64,000 bases of DNA from the NCBI GenBank assembly GCA_017744285.1, contig JAGIBP010000009.1:19348-83347 (forward strand). The letters run 5' to 3'. The notes beneath the pieces were generated by a model that worked only from the letters and a program-made list of their open reading frames with translations, had not been told where the DNA came from and searched no databases. This document shows positions 8,279 to 17,398 of the stretch, in pieces; the first letter of the stretch is position 1; every line of letters begins with the position of its first letter. Source of the stretch: Variovorax sp. (GTDB lineage: Bacteria > Pseudomonadota > Gammaproteobacteria > Burkholderiales > Burkholderiaceae_C). The translations under genes were made by a program, and so were the position numbers.

Positions 8279-9064
8279 ATGGACACGCTTCTTCGCGCAA
8301 CCCCACGCCTGCCCGCCGAGGCGGCGCCAGCCCCCGAGCCGTCGAGACTGGACCTGCCGGCCCTTCTCGCGCGCTCGGGCTGGTATCACGCGCTGCCCCC
8401 CGAGGCGCGCGACTGGGTCGCGCCGCGGTTCGTCGAGCGCTTCGTGCCGCGTGGCCAGCTCGTGGGCGGCCGCGGCGAGATCCCCTCGTGCTGGTTCGGC
8501 CTCGTCGATGGTGTCCTCAAGTCCTCCGTGCTCGCCGCGGACGGCCGGGTCTCGAACCTCGGCGGCATCCTTCCGGGCGCCTGGTTCGGCGAGGGCGGGC
8601 TGCTGCGCGCCCGGCCCCGGCACGGCGACTACGTGGCGCTGCGCGACAGCCGGGTGGCCGAGTTGCCGCTCGACGACTTCTCGCACCTGCTCCAGAGCCA
8701 GCCGGCCTTCAAGGACTTCGTCCTCATGCAGGTGACCGAGCGCCTGCACTACTTCATGGACCAGCTGGGCGAAGCCCGCCTGCTGCGCGCGCCCGCGCAG
8801 GTCGCCTACACGCTGTGCGGACTGGCTCATCCGCTGAACAACCCGCTGGGCCTGCGGCACCTGCCGATCTCGCAGGACGAACTTGCCGCGATCGCGGGTG
8901 TGTCGCGCCAGCGCTGCAACCAGGCGCTGGCGCACATGCGGGCCGCCGGCTGGCTGCAAACGGGGTATGGTGGCCTCACGCTGCTGGACCTCGGAGCCAT
9001 CGCCACGATGGCGCGCGATGCCCGAGGGGCGGCGGCCGGCGATCTCCACCGCGTGCTGCGCTGA
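8279..9064 (+). CDS. Crp/Fnr-family transcriptional regulator
   Basis: 261 residues. The N-terminal cyclic-nucleotide-binding-like barrel (about 30-150) includes RGQLVGGRGEIPSCWFGLVDG and PGAWFGEGGLL. A long dimer helix and a C-terminal winged helix of the Crp type follow (about 178-245), with ISQDELAAIAGVSRQRCNQA as the recognition region. There is no Cys cluster for an FNR iron-sulfur centre. It is divergent from the acetoacetate-CoA ligase/Bug operon and probably controls it (context inference). An in-frame TTG at 8273 is an alternative start. Confidence 0.85.
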   Translation: MDTLLRATPRLPAEAAPAPEPSRLDLPALLARSGWYHALPPEARDWVAPRFVERFVPRGQLVGGRGEIPSCWFGLVDGVLKSSVLAADGRVSNLGGILPGAWFGEGGLLRARPRHGDYVALRDSRVAELPLDDFSHLLQSQPAFKDFVLMQVTERLHYFMDQLGEARLLRAPAQVAYTLCGLAHPLNNPLGLRHLPISQDELAAIAGVSRQRCNQALAHMRAAGWLQTGYGGLTLLDLGAIATMARDARGAAAGDLHRVLR

Positions 9065-9136
9065 CTCAGCCGTGGCCGCGCATTGAACGCGCGCGCGAAT
9101 GGCGGGATCGAAGGGAGCACCGGAAAGGAGGCCCGC

Positions 9137-10006
9137 ATGAACAACGCCACGACAACGCAGAGGGTCCGCGAGTTCCTCGAAGGGCCGCTCACGCGCCCGG
9201 CGCTGCGCAAGTGGCGGCTCCGGCAGTTCCTGTCGCGGGAGGGCTTCACCGCCTACTTCGGCGTGTTCGACAGCTTCGCCGACGCGCGTCGGTGGCTGCC
9301 GGAAAGCCCCGGGTTCGGCAAGGAGGAACTCGCCAGGGAGTTCGTGGACGTGCGCTGCCGCAGACTCTACGAATACGACTACCCCGTGCTGTGGTGGCTC
9401 GCCTCGGCGCTGCGCAGCGGCGCGCGCCGGGTGCTGGACATCGGCGGCTCGGTCGGCGTTCACTACTACGCCTACAGCCGCTACCTCGAGATGCCCCCGG
9501 ACCTGCGCTGGCAGATCGTCGAGGTGCCGATGATCGTGTCCCTCGGCCAGGGGCTGGCCGCGGAGAAGGGCGCATCGGCACTCGATTTCTCGACGGACCT
9601 GCGCGCGAGCCTGGCCGACACCGATGCGGACCTCTGGCTCTCGGCCGGCACTCTCCAGTACATGGAAGACGCGCGGCCGGGCGACCTGCTCGGCCGATGC
9701 GCGGCGCGCCCGGCGCACATCCTGCTCAACAAGCTGCCTCTCTACGAAGGCGAGGACTTCGTGACGGCGCAGAACATCGGCTACGACTGCTTCGCGCCGG
9801 TGCAGGTGTTCAACCGCGATCGCCTGATCGGCGAAGTGGAAGCGCGCGGCTACGTGCTGCGCGACACATGGGCGGTGCACGAGCGGTCGCTCTATCTGCC
9901 GGGCTTTCCGGAACGCTCCCTGCCCAGCTTCAGCGGCCTCTACTTCACGGCCCGGACTAAGATGCCCGACCGATCACACGCCGCCGAGGCGAAGGAGCCG
10001 CAGTGA
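9137..10006 (+). CDS. TIGR04325-type methyltransferase
   Basis: Putative class I SAM-dependent methyltransferase of 289 residues, matching the LIC12133/TIGR04325 family pattern. It has FTAYFGVFDSFADARR near the N-terminus and the SAM-binding RRVLDIGGSVGVHYYAYSR (about 98-116). It also has WQIVEVPMIVSLGQ, the GTLQYMED segment and HILLNKLPLYEGEDFVTAQN. Members often sit in surface-polysaccharide loci, but no such genes are here. The start at ATG 9137 is supported by AAAGGAGG at 9124-9131. The stop overlaps the GTG of the next gene, showing translational coupling. Confidence 0.75.
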   Translation: MNNATTTQRVREFLEGPLTRPALRKWRLRQFLSREGFTAYFGVFDSFADARRWLPESPGFGKEELAREFVDVRCRRLYEYDYPVLWWLASALRSGARRVLDIGGSVGVHYYAYSRYLEMPPDLRWQIVEVPMIVSLGQGLAAEKGASALDFSTDLRASLADTDADLWLSAGTLQYMEDARPGDLLGRCAARPAHILLNKLPLYEGEDFVTAQNIGYDCFAPVQVFNRDRLIGEVEARGYVLRDTWAVHERSLYLPGFPERSLPSFSGLYFTARTKMPDRSHAAEAKEPQ

Positions 10007-10761
10007 ACGCTCGACGACTGCTCATGTTGATTCTGGGTTCGATGATCTCCCTCTGCGCGGCCGCGGCGGGCATCGAGGGGCCGACCTGGCGCCTCACCGG
10101 CGTACAGGGCCTGGACGCCGGGCTGCTGCCCACCGGGCCCAAGGCCGTCACGGCGCGCTTCGACGGCGGGCGCGTCTCCGGCTTCTCGGGGTGCAACCGC
10201 TTCTTCGGCAGCTACACGCTCAAGCCCGACCAGCTCGTCGTCGGCCGCCTCGCGGGCTCGATGATGGCGTGCGCCGGCGACGCGATGAAGGTGGAGAGCG
10301 CGGTGCACCGTGCGCTGGCCGGCACCTTCCGGCCGGTGGTGAGCGGCGACAGCCTCACGCTGACGTCGGCGCGCGGCGAGCCGGTGATGAGCTTCCAGGC
10401 CGAGCCGGCGCCTCGCCTCGCCGGCTTGCGTTCCACCGTCACCGGCTTCAACAACGGCCGGCAGGCGGTGGTGAGCCCGATGCTCGACACCACGATCTCG
10501 ATGAGCTTCGACGACCGCGTGGTGCGCGGCTTCAGCGGCTGCAACACCTTCCGCGCGGGCTACACGGTGGAAGGCAACCGCATCACCGTCGGCCCCGTCG
10601 CGACCACGCGCCGCGCCTGCGCCCCGGCCGTGATGGAGCAGGAACGGCAATTCCTCGCGGCGCTCAGGTCGACCACCACCTGGGACTTCAGCGGCGCGCT
10701 GCTCGACATGCACCGCGCGGACGGCGAACGGACGCTGACCGGCACGCGCGAAACCAGTTGA
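10003..10761 (+). CDS. exported protein with two META (HslJ-like) domains
   Basis: 252 residues with a Sec signal peptide (LLMLILGSMISLCAAAAG). Two tandem META domains follow (about 25-130 and 145-250). Each carries the hallmark GFSGCNRFFGSYTL or GFSGCNTFRAGYTV and a paired downstream Cys (MMACAG, RRACAP) that could form a disulfide. HslJ-type proteins are linked to envelope stress and novobiocin resistance in E. coli; the role here is unknown. The GTG start at 10003 overlaps the stop of the methyltransferase gene (GTGA), so translation is coupled. Confidence 0.82.
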   Translation: MNARRLLMLILGSMISLCAAAAGIEGPTWRLTGVQGLDAGLLPTGPKAVTARFDGGRVSGFSGCNRFFGSYTLKPDQLVVGRLAGSMMACAGDAMKVESAVHRALAGTFRPVVSGDSLTLTSARGEPVMSFQAEPAPRLAGLRSTVTGFNNGRQAVVSPMLDTTISMSFDDRVVRGFSGCNTFRAGYTVEGNRITVGPVATTRRACAPAVMEQERQFLAALRSTTTWDFSGALLDMHRADGERTLTGTRETS

Positions 10762-10793
10762 GTATCGGAAATCAAGTCAAGGAAAACACATTC

Positions 10794-11573
10794 ATGGATC
10801 TCGGAATCAAGGGCCGCAAGGCCGTCGTCTGCGCTTCGTCCCAGGGCCTCGGACTGGCATGCGCCACCTCGCTGGCGCGCGAAGGCTGCACGGTCTGGAT
10901 CAATGGCCGCACCGAAAGCAAACTGGTCGAAGCGGCGGCGCAGATCGAGCGCGAGACGGGCCACCGTCCCGCGATCGTGGTGGCCGATATCACGACGGAA
11001 GTGGGCCGCGCCGCGCTGCTCGCCGCCTGCCCGGAGGCGGACATCCTCGTGAACAACAACGCCGGCCCGGAGCCGGGCAAGATCGCCGACTGGTCCGAGC
11101 AGGACTGGCGCGACGCGGTGGAAGGCAACATGCTCGCGCCGATCATGCTGATCAAGGCCTTGCTGCCTGGCATGCGCGAGCGCAAGTTCGGCCGCATCAT
11201 CAACATCACGTCGGCCATGGTGAAGTCGCCCAACGCGATGATGGGCCTCTCGGCGGCGGTGCGCGCGGGGCTCACTGCGCTGTCGAAGTCGGTGCAGCAC
11301 GATTCGGTGGCCGACAACGTGACCATCAACAATCTCCTGCCCGAGCGCTTCGACACGGACCGCCAGCGCTTCATGGCCGAGCGCATGTGCGAGCGCGACG
11401 GCATCAGCGTCGAAGAGGCGCGCAGGCGCATCGCCAGCACCATCGCGGCCAAGCGCTTCGGCAAGCCCCGCGAATTCGGCGACGCCTGCGCGTACCTGTG
11501 CAGCGAGCAGGCCAGCTTCATTTCGGGCCAGAACCTGCAGCTTGACGGAGGCTCCTACGTCGGGCTGGTGTAG
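10794..11573 (+). CDS. atypical short-chain dehydrogenase/reductase
   Basis: Rossmann-fold SDR-like protein of 259 residues. The cofactor motif is VVCASSQGLGLACATSLA rather than TGxxxGxG. The NNAG region reads ILVNNNAGPEPGK and the Ser is present in INITSAMVKSP. The usual YxxxK is missing, with GLSAAVRAGLTALSKS in its place. This combination matches the BKR-like subgroup of degenerate SDRs, whose reaction is not settled. The C-terminus has the usual QNLQLDGGSYVGLV. It follows the META gene by 32 bp. RBS: AAGGAA upstream of ATG 10794. Confidence 0.82.
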   Translation: MDLGIKGRKAVVCASSQGLGLACATSLAREGCTVWINGRTESKLVEAAAQIERETGHRPAIVVADITTEVGRAALLAACPEADILVNNNAGPEPGKIADWSEQDWRDAVEGNMLAPIMLIKALLPGMRERKFGRIINITSAMVKSPNAMMGLSAAVRAGLTALSKSVQHDSVADNVTINNLLPERFDTDRQRFMAERMCERDGISVEEARRRIASTIAAKRFGKPREFGDACAYLCSEQASFISGQNLQLDGGSYVGLV

Positions 11574-11660
11574 GAGGAGGAGGCGTCGGGCGGCCCGGCG
11601 CGCCTCCCTCGCGTTGTGGATGACGCATCGCGGCACGTGTCTCCCAATCGAGGCTCGATC

Positions 11661-12476
11661 ATGGATTCACGCGAAGTCGCCAAATTCTGGGAAGCCAATG
11701 CCGACGCATGGACCCGCCTCGCGCGCCTGGGCATCGACGTCTTCCGCGACGCGCTGAACAGCCCCGCCTTCTTCAGCATGCTGCCGCCGGTGCACGGGCT
11801 CGAGGGGCTCGACGTCGGGTGCGGCGAGGGCGCCAACACGCGCCATCTCGCGCGGCTCGGCGCGAAGATGATGGCGGTCGACATCGCGCCGACCTTCGTT
11901 CGCAACGCGCAGGCCGCCGAAGCCGCCGATCCGCTCGGCGTCGACTACCGCATTGCCGACGGCATGGCGCTGCCCTTCGCCGGGGGCTCCTTCGACTTCG
12001 TCACGGCCTTCATGTCGCTGATGGACATGCCGGACCCGGTGCGGGCCCTGCACGAGGCGAGCCGCGTGCTGCGGCCGGGGGGCTTTCTTCAGTTCTCCAT
12101 CCTGCATCCCTGCTTCACGCCGCCGCACCGGAAAGTGGTGCGCGACGCGGGCGGCAGGGCGCGGGCGATCGAGATCGGCGGCTACTTCGAGTCGACCGAG
12201 GGCCGCGTCGACACCTGGTGGTTCTCCACGCTGAAGCCGGATGAGCGAAAGCAGGTCGAGCCCTTCAGGACGCCGATCTTCCACCGCACGCTCAGCGAAT
12301 GGTTCGACATCGTGATCGGGGCCGGCCTTCTCATCGACAAGATCGGCGAGCCCACGGCGGGCGTGGGTTCGGTGCACGAGGATGCGGTGGTCGACGACAC
12401 GCGCGTCGCGCCGCTGTCGCTGCACATCCGGGCCACCAAGCGGGCGCCGCGCGCCCGCGGGAAGGTGCTGGCCTGA
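11661..12476 (+). CDS. class I SAM-dependent methyltransferase (Methyltransf_11 type)
   Basis: 271 residues, soluble. Motif I is LDVGCGEGANTRHLA (about 55-69), motif II follows at MMAVDIAPTFVRNA, with DYRIADGMALPFAGGSFDFV as the post-I acidic region. RVLRPGGFLQFSILHPCF is motif III. The C-terminal half resembles small-molecule methyltransferases acting on O or N atoms; no substrate can be read from sequence. Start chosen at ATG 11661 with GAGG upstream. It stands alone, 87 bp after the SDR and 151 bp before the next operon. Confidence 0.82.
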   Translation: MDSREVAKFWEANADAWTRLARLGIDVFRDALNSPAFFSMLPPVHGLEGLDVGCGEGANTRHLARLGAKMMAVDIAPTFVRNAQAAEAADPLGVDYRIADGMALPFAGGSFDFVTAFMSLMDMPDPVRALHEASRVLRPGGFLQFSILHPCFTPPHRKVVRDAGGRARAIEIGGYFESTEGRVDTWWFSTLKPDERKQVEPFRTPIFHRTLSEWFDIVIGAGLLIDKIGEPTAGVGSVHEDAVVDDTRVAPLSLHIRATKRAPRARGKVLA

Positions 12477-12627
12477 GTCGCCGGCCCCGGGCGCGGCGCG
12501 AGGCCCGTTGTGCACCTTGGTGCTGCGGGATTCCACCAAGGCCCCGCGCCGAGCCCCGCGGCGCATACTGGCGACAGACCCGCGAGGCCCTTCCCCCAGG
12601 GCAGCGGGCGGCAGCAAGGAGACCTCA

Positions 12628-14457
12628 TTGCAGAGAACCAACATTGCCAACCCGGCCTATTTCCACAAGGTCGTCGATTGCCAGTACGCCTGTCCCGCGC
12701 ACACCCCCGTCCCCGAATACATCCGGTTGATCGCGCAGCGCCGCTATGGCGACGCCTACATGATCAACTGGGTCTCCAACGTCTTTCCCGGCATCCTCGG
12801 GCGCACCTGCGACCGGCCCTGCGAGCCGGCCTGCCGCCGCGGGCGCGTCGAGGAAAGCAACGCCCAGGATCCCGAGCCGGTCGCCATCTGCCGCCTCAAG
12901 CGCGTGGCGGCCGACATGAAGGAGGACGTGCGTGCACGCATGCCAAAGGTCGAGCCGCGCAACGGCAAGCGCGTGGCGTGCGTGGGCGCGGGCCCGGCCT
13001 CGCTCACGGTCGCGCGCGATCTCGCGCCGCTCGGCTACGAGGTCACGGTGTTCGACGGCGAGCCCAAGGCGGGCGGCTTCATCCGCACGCAGATCCCGCG
13101 CTTTCGCCTGCCCGAATCGGTGATCGACGAGGAAACCGGCTACATCCTCGACCTCGGCGTGAAGTTCCGCGGCGGCGAACGCATCGACTCCATGAAGGCG
13201 CTGATGGACGAGGGCTGGGACGCGATCTTCGTCGGCTGCGGCGCGCCGCGCGGGCGCGACCTCGACGTGCCGGGGCGCCAGGAGGCGGCGGCCTCGATCC
13301 ACATCGGCATCGACTGGCTGGCCTCGGTGTCGTTCGGCCACATCACGCGCATTGGCCAGCGCGTGATCGTGCTCGGCGGCGGCAACACCGCGATGGACTG
13401 CTGCCGCTCCGCGCGCCGCCTGGGCGGCACCGACGTGAAGGTGATCGTGCGCAGCGGCTTCGACGAGATGAAGGCCTCGCCCTGGGAGAAGGAAGACGCG
13501 CAGCACGAAGGCATCCCGATCATCAACTTCCACGTGCCCAAGGAATTCGTGCACGAGAACGGCAAGCTCGTCGGCATGCGCTTCGAGATCGTGCGCGCCG
13601 AATACGACGCGGAAGGCCGCCGCAAGCTGGTGCCCACCGGCGAGGACGACGCCTTCTTCGAATGCGACGAGGTGCTGGTCGCGGTGGGGCAGGAGAACGC
13701 CTTTCCGTGGATCGAGCGCGACTGCGGCATCGAGTTCGACAAGTGGGGCCTGCCCAGGCTCGACCGGAGTAGCCTGCAATCGACCGTGCCGCGCGTCTTC
13801 TTCGGCGGCGATGCGGCCTTCGGGCCCAAGAACATCATCGAGGCGGTCGCGCATGGGCACGAGGCCGCGGTGTCGATCGACAAGCTGCTGCACGGCGAGC
13901 CCGTCACGCATCGCCCCGCGCCGATGACCAACCTGGTCTCGCAGAAGATGGGCATCCACGAGTGGAGCTACGACAACGACACCTCGAACGACCTGCGCTA
14001 CCGGGTGCCGTGGGAGAAGGCCGAAAGGGCGCTCGCGAGCATCCGCGTCGAGGTGGAACTGGGCTTCGACGCGGCCACGGCCTTCAAGGAGGCGCAGCGC
14101 TGCCTGAACTGCGACGTGCAGACTGTGTTCACCGAGGCGGCCTGCATCGAGTGCGATGCCTGCGTCGACATCTGCCCGATGGACTGCATCACCTTCACCG
14201 CCAACGGCGAAGAGGCCGAACTGCGCACGCGATTGAAGGCCCCGGCGCTCAACCTCGCGCAGGACCTGTACGTGTCCGGCGGGCTCAAGACCGGCCGCGT
14301 GATGGTCAAGGACGAGGACGTCTGCCTGCATTGCGGCCTGTGCGCCGAGCGTTGCCCGACCGGTGCGTGGGACATGCAGAAGTTCCTGCTCAAGACCACG
14401 CCGGCCGGCCCGGGGGCGCGCGAGAAGCGCGTGGCGCCGCAGGGAGTCCCCGCATGA
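12628..14457 (+). CDS. GltD-like FAD/NAD(P) oxidoreductase with C-terminal 4Fe-4S ferredoxin domain
   Basis: 609 residues. The N-terminal part has GltD-type cysteines (CQYACPAHTP, then CDRPCEPACRRG), expected to bind an Fe-S cluster. An FAD-binding VACVGAGPASLTVARDLA lies near 114 and an NAD(P)-binding VIVLGGGNTAMDC near 245. The C-terminus adds two 4Fe-4S motifs (CIECDACVDICPMDC near 507; CLHCGLCAERCP near 565). It should shuttle electrons between NAD(P)H and Fe-S clusters. It is coupled (ATGA) to the 2-oxoacid oxidoreductase genes and is probably their electron-transfer subunit (inference). The start is a TTG at 12628 with AAGGAGA at 12616-12622. Upstream in-frame codons lack this site. Confidence 0.82.
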   Translation: MQRTNIANPAYFHKVVDCQYACPAHTPVPEYIRLIAQRRYGDAYMINWVSNVFPGILGRTCDRPCEPACRRGRVEESNAQDPEPVAICRLKRVAADMKEDVRARMPKVEPRNGKRVACVGAGPASLTVARDLAPLGYEVTVFDGEPKAGGFIRTQIPRFRLPESVIDEETGYILDLGVKFRGGERIDSMKALMDEGWDAIFVGCGAPRGRDLDVPGRQEAAASIHIGIDWLASVSFGHITRIGQRVIVLGGGNTAMDCCRSARRLGGTDVKVIVRSGFDEMKASPWEKEDAQHEGIPIINFHVPKEFVHENGKLVGMRFEIVRAEYDAEGRRKLVPTGEDDAFFECDEVLVAVGQENAFPWIERDCGIEFDKWGLPRLDRSSLQSTVPRVFFGGDAAFGPKNIIEAVAHGHEAAVSIDKLLHGEPVTHRPAPMTNLVSQKMGIHEWSYDNDTSNDLRYRVPWEKAERALASIRVEVELGFDAATAFKEAQRCLNCDVQTVFTEAACIECDACVDICPMDCITFTANGEEAELRTRLKAPALNLAQDLYVSGGLKTGRVMVKDEDVCLHCGLCAERCPTGAWDMQKFLLKTTPAGPGAREKRVAPQGVPA

Positions 14458-16298
14458 GCGCGACGCTTCCACCCCAGGGCATCGTCCGGCAGATCGAGGC
14501 CGTCAACGATTTCGTCATCAAGTTCGCCAACGTCAACGGCTCGGGTTCGGCCTCGGCCAACGAACTCTTCGCCAAGGCGATCCTGCGCATGGGCGTGCCG
14601 GTGAGCCCGCGCAACATCTTCCCGAGCAACATCCAGGGCCTGCCGACCTGGTACGAGGTGCGCGTGACCGAAGCGGGCCATCTCGGGCGGCGCGGCGGCA
14701 CCGACATGATGGTCGCGATGAATCCGCAGACCTGGGATGCCGATGTGGCCGAGTTGGAGCCCGGCGGCTATCTGTTCTACGACAGCACGCGCGCCCTGCC
14801 GCCCTCGAAGTTCCGCGACGACATCCGCGTGATCGGCATGCCGCTCACCGAGATCTGCAATGCGGTCTACCAGGACCCGCGCCAGCGGCAGCTGTTCAAG
14901 AACATCGTCTACGTGGGCGCGCTCGCGATCCTGCTGGGCATCGACCCCGAAGTGGTCGAGAAGCTCTTCGGCGAACAGTACAAGGGCAAGGAACGGCTGC
15001 TGGCCTCCAACGTGCAGGCCCTGCACCTGGGCTGCGACTTTGCGCGCGAACACCTGCGCGAGCCGATCGGCCTGCAGGTGCGGCGCGCCGACCGCGTGGG
15101 CAACAAGATCTTCGTGGACGGCAACAGCGCGGCCGCGCTCGGCTGCGTGTACGGCGGCGCCACGGTGGCGGCGTGGTATCCGATCACGCCGTCGTCGTCA
15201 GTCGCCGAGGCCTTCCAGAAGTACTGCGCCAAGTTCCGCGTCGATCCGGCCACGGGGCAGCAGCGCTTCGCGATCGTGCAGGCGGAGGACGAGATCGCCT
15301 CCATCGGCGTGGTGGTGGGCGCGGGCTGGAACGGCGCGCGCGCCTTCACCGCCACCTCGGGGCCGGGCATCTCGCTGATGAGCGAGTTCATCGGGCTGGC
15401 GTACTTCGCGGAGATCCCGGTCACGCTCATCAACGTGCAGCGCGGCGGCCCTTCCACCGGCATGCCCACGCGCACGCAGCAGGCCGACATCCTGGCGTGC
15501 GCGTATGCGTCTCATGGCGACACCAAGCACGTGCTGCTCTTTCCCGAAGATCCGCACGAATGCTTCGAGCATGCGGCGGCCGCGCTCGACCTCGCCGACC
15601 GGCTGCAGACGCCGGTGTTCGTGATGACCGACCTCGACATCGGCATGAACCAGCGCCTGTGCGCGCCCTTCGCGTGGGACGACAGCCGCGCCTACGACCG
15701 CGGCAAGGTCATGACCGCCGAGGAACTGGAGGCCGGCCGCGACTTCGGCCGCTACAAGGACGTGGACGGCGACGGCATCCCCTGGCGCACGCTGCCGGGC
15801 ACGCACCCGACCAAGGGCAGCTTCTTCACGCGCGGCACCACGCGCGACGCCTATGCGCGCTATTCGGAGCGCGGCCCCGACTACGTCTACAACATGGAGC
15901 GGCTGCTGCGCAAGTTCCGCACCGCGGCCACGCTGGTGCCGCAGCCGGTGGTGCGCCTCGCGGCCGAGAAGACGCCGCTGGGCGTGATCTATTTCGGATC
16001 GACCAGCCCGGCCATGCACGAAGCGCTGGAGGCCCTGCAGGCGCGCGGCATCCAACTCGACGCGATGCGGCTGCGCGCCTTCCCGTTTCCGGACAGCGTC
16101 GCGCGCTTCCTCGCGCAGCACGAGAAGGTGTTCGTGGTCGAACAGAACCGCGACGCGCAGATGCACACGCTGCTGGTGAACGAACTCGACGTCGACCCGG
16201 CGCGGCTCGTGCGCGTGCTGCACTTCGACGGCACGCCGATCACGGCGCGCTTCATCACCGAGACGATTTCCGAGCGCGTGAACAAGGAGCGTGCATGA
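14454..16298 (+). CDS. 2-oxoacid:acceptor oxidoreductase, fused gamma-alpha subunit
   Basis: 614 residues joining a gamma domain (about 15-200, with NGSGSASANELFAKAILRMG and EAGHLGRRGGTDMMVAMN) to an alpha domain (about 220-610). The alpha domain carries the YPITPSSSVAEAF motif, whose Thr contacts the 2-oxoacid in the KorA/PorA family. It also has QAEDEIASIGVVVGAGWNG, TSGPGISLMSEF and GGPSTGMPTRTQQAD. The usual reaction is oxidative decarboxylation of a 2-oxoacid to acyl-CoA with reduced ferredoxin. The gene overlaps the upstream FAD subunit and the downstream beta subunit by four bases each. The true substrate (2-oxoglutarate, branched-chain or aryl pyruvates) is not readable. Confidence 0.9.
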   Translation: MSATLPPQGIVRQIEAVNDFVIKFANVNGSGSASANELFAKAILRMGVPVSPRNIFPSNIQGLPTWYEVRVTEAGHLGRRGGTDMMVAMNPQTWDADVAELEPGGYLFYDSTRALPPSKFRDDIRVIGMPLTEICNAVYQDPRQRQLFKNIVYVGALAILLGIDPEVVEKLFGEQYKGKERLLASNVQALHLGCDFAREHLREPIGLQVRRADRVGNKIFVDGNSAAALGCVYGGATVAAWYPITPSSSVAEAFQKYCAKFRVDPATGQQRFAIVQAEDEIASIGVVVGAGWNGARAFTATSGPGISLMSEFIGLAYFAEIPVTLINVQRGGPSTGMPTRTQQADILACAYASHGDTKHVLLFPEDPHECFEHAAAALDLADRLQTPVFVMTDLDIGMNQRLCAPFAWDDSRAYDRGKVMTAEELEAGRDFGRYKDVDGDGIPWRTLPGTHPTKGSFFTRGTTRDAYARYSERGPDYVYNMERLLRKFRTAATLVPQPVVRLAAEKTPLGVIYFGSTSPAMHEALEALQARGIQLDAMRLRAFPFPDSVARFLAQHEKVFVVEQNRDAQMHTLLVNELDVDPARLVRVLHFDGTPITARFITETISERVNKERA

Positions 16299-17350
16299 CC
16301 TACATCGCCAAGCCGAAGCTGCGCCACCCCACGCTGGCCACCAACCAGGTGGGCTACACGCGGCGCGACTACGAGGGCAAGATCTCCACGCTGTGCGCGG
16401 GTTGTGGGCACGACTCGATCTCGGCCTCGATCATCGAGGCCTGCTGGCAGCTCGACATCGAGCCGCACCGCGTCGCCAAGCTCTCGGGCATCGGCTGCAG
16501 CTCGAAGACGCCCGATTACTTCCTCGGCGCCTCGCACGGCTTCAACACCGTGCACGGCCGCATGCCCAGCGTGCTGACCGGCGCCAACCTCGCGAATCGC
16601 AGCCTGCTGTACCTCGGCGTCTCGGGCGATGGCGATTCGGCCTCCATCGGCCTCGGCCAGTTCGCGCACGCGATGCGGCGCGGAGTGCGCATGGCCTACA
16701 TCGTGGAGAACAACGGCGTCTATGGCCTCACCAAGGGCCAGTTCTCCGCCACCGCGGACCAGGGCTCGAAGAGCAAGAAGGGCGTGGTCAACACCGACAG
16801 CCCGGTCGATCTCGCGGCGATGGCGCTGCAGCTCGGCGCCACCTACGTCGGGCGCGGCTTCTCGGGCAACAAGGCGCAGCTGGTGCCGCTGATCAAGGGC
16901 GCGATCAGCCATGGCGGCGCGGCGTTCATCGACGTCATCAGCCCGTGCGTGGCCTTCAACAACCACCCCGGCAGCACCAAGAGCTACGACTACGTGCGCG
17001 AGCACAACGAGGCGGTGAGCCGCATCGACTTCATCAGCGGCCGCGACGAGATCCTCGTCGACATGGCGCCGGGCGAGGTGATGGACGTGCGCCAGCACGA
17101 CGGCAGCCTGCTGCGCCTGCGCAGCCTGCACCCGGACTACAACCCGGCCGACCGCTACGCCGCCATGGCGCACATGCAGCGGCACCAGGAAATGGGCGAG
17201 ATCGTGACCGGGCTGCTCTACGTCGACCCGCTGGCGACCGACCTGCACACTGCGCTCAACACCGTCGAGCGGCCGCTCAACGCGCTCGGGCCGGCCGAGC
17301 TTTGCCCCGGCGCGCAGGCGCTGGAGCGGCTCAACGCCACCTTGCGTTAA
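16295..17350 (+). CDS. 2-oxoacid:acceptor oxidoreductase, beta (thiamine-diphosphate) subunit
   Basis: 351 residues, the expected size for a KorB-type subunit. It has CAGCGHDSISASIIEA, GIGCSSKTPDYF, GFNTVHGRMPSVLTGANLAN and the TPP/Mg motif GDGDSASIGLGQF...ENNGVYGLTKGQ. A later Cys in ISPCVAFNNHPGST completes the four Cys expected to hold a 4Fe-4S cluster. It pairs with the gamma-alpha subunit and shares a start/stop overlap with it. The N-terminus is 20-30 residues longer than in minimal KorB proteins. Confidence 0.9.
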   Translation: MTYIAKPKLRHPTLATNQVGYTRRDYEGKISTLCAGCGHDSISASIIEACWQLDIEPHRVAKLSGIGCSSKTPDYFLGASHGFNTVHGRMPSVLTGANLANRSLLYLGVSGDGDSASIGLGQFAHAMRRGVRMAYIVENNGVYGLTKGQFSATADQGSKSKKGVVNTDSPVDLAAMALQLGATYVGRGFSGNKAQLVPLIKGAISHGGAAFIDVISPCVAFNNHPGSTKSYDYVREHNEAVSRIDFISGRDEILVDMAPGEVMDVRQHDGSLLRLRSLHPDYNPADRYAAMAHMQRHQEMGEIVTGLLYVDPLATDLHTALNTVERPLNALGPAELCPGAQALERLNATLR

Positions 17351-17398
17351 GCGCGGGGCGGCCGCACCATAGGGCGATTCCGTTTGGAGGAGCGGCTC

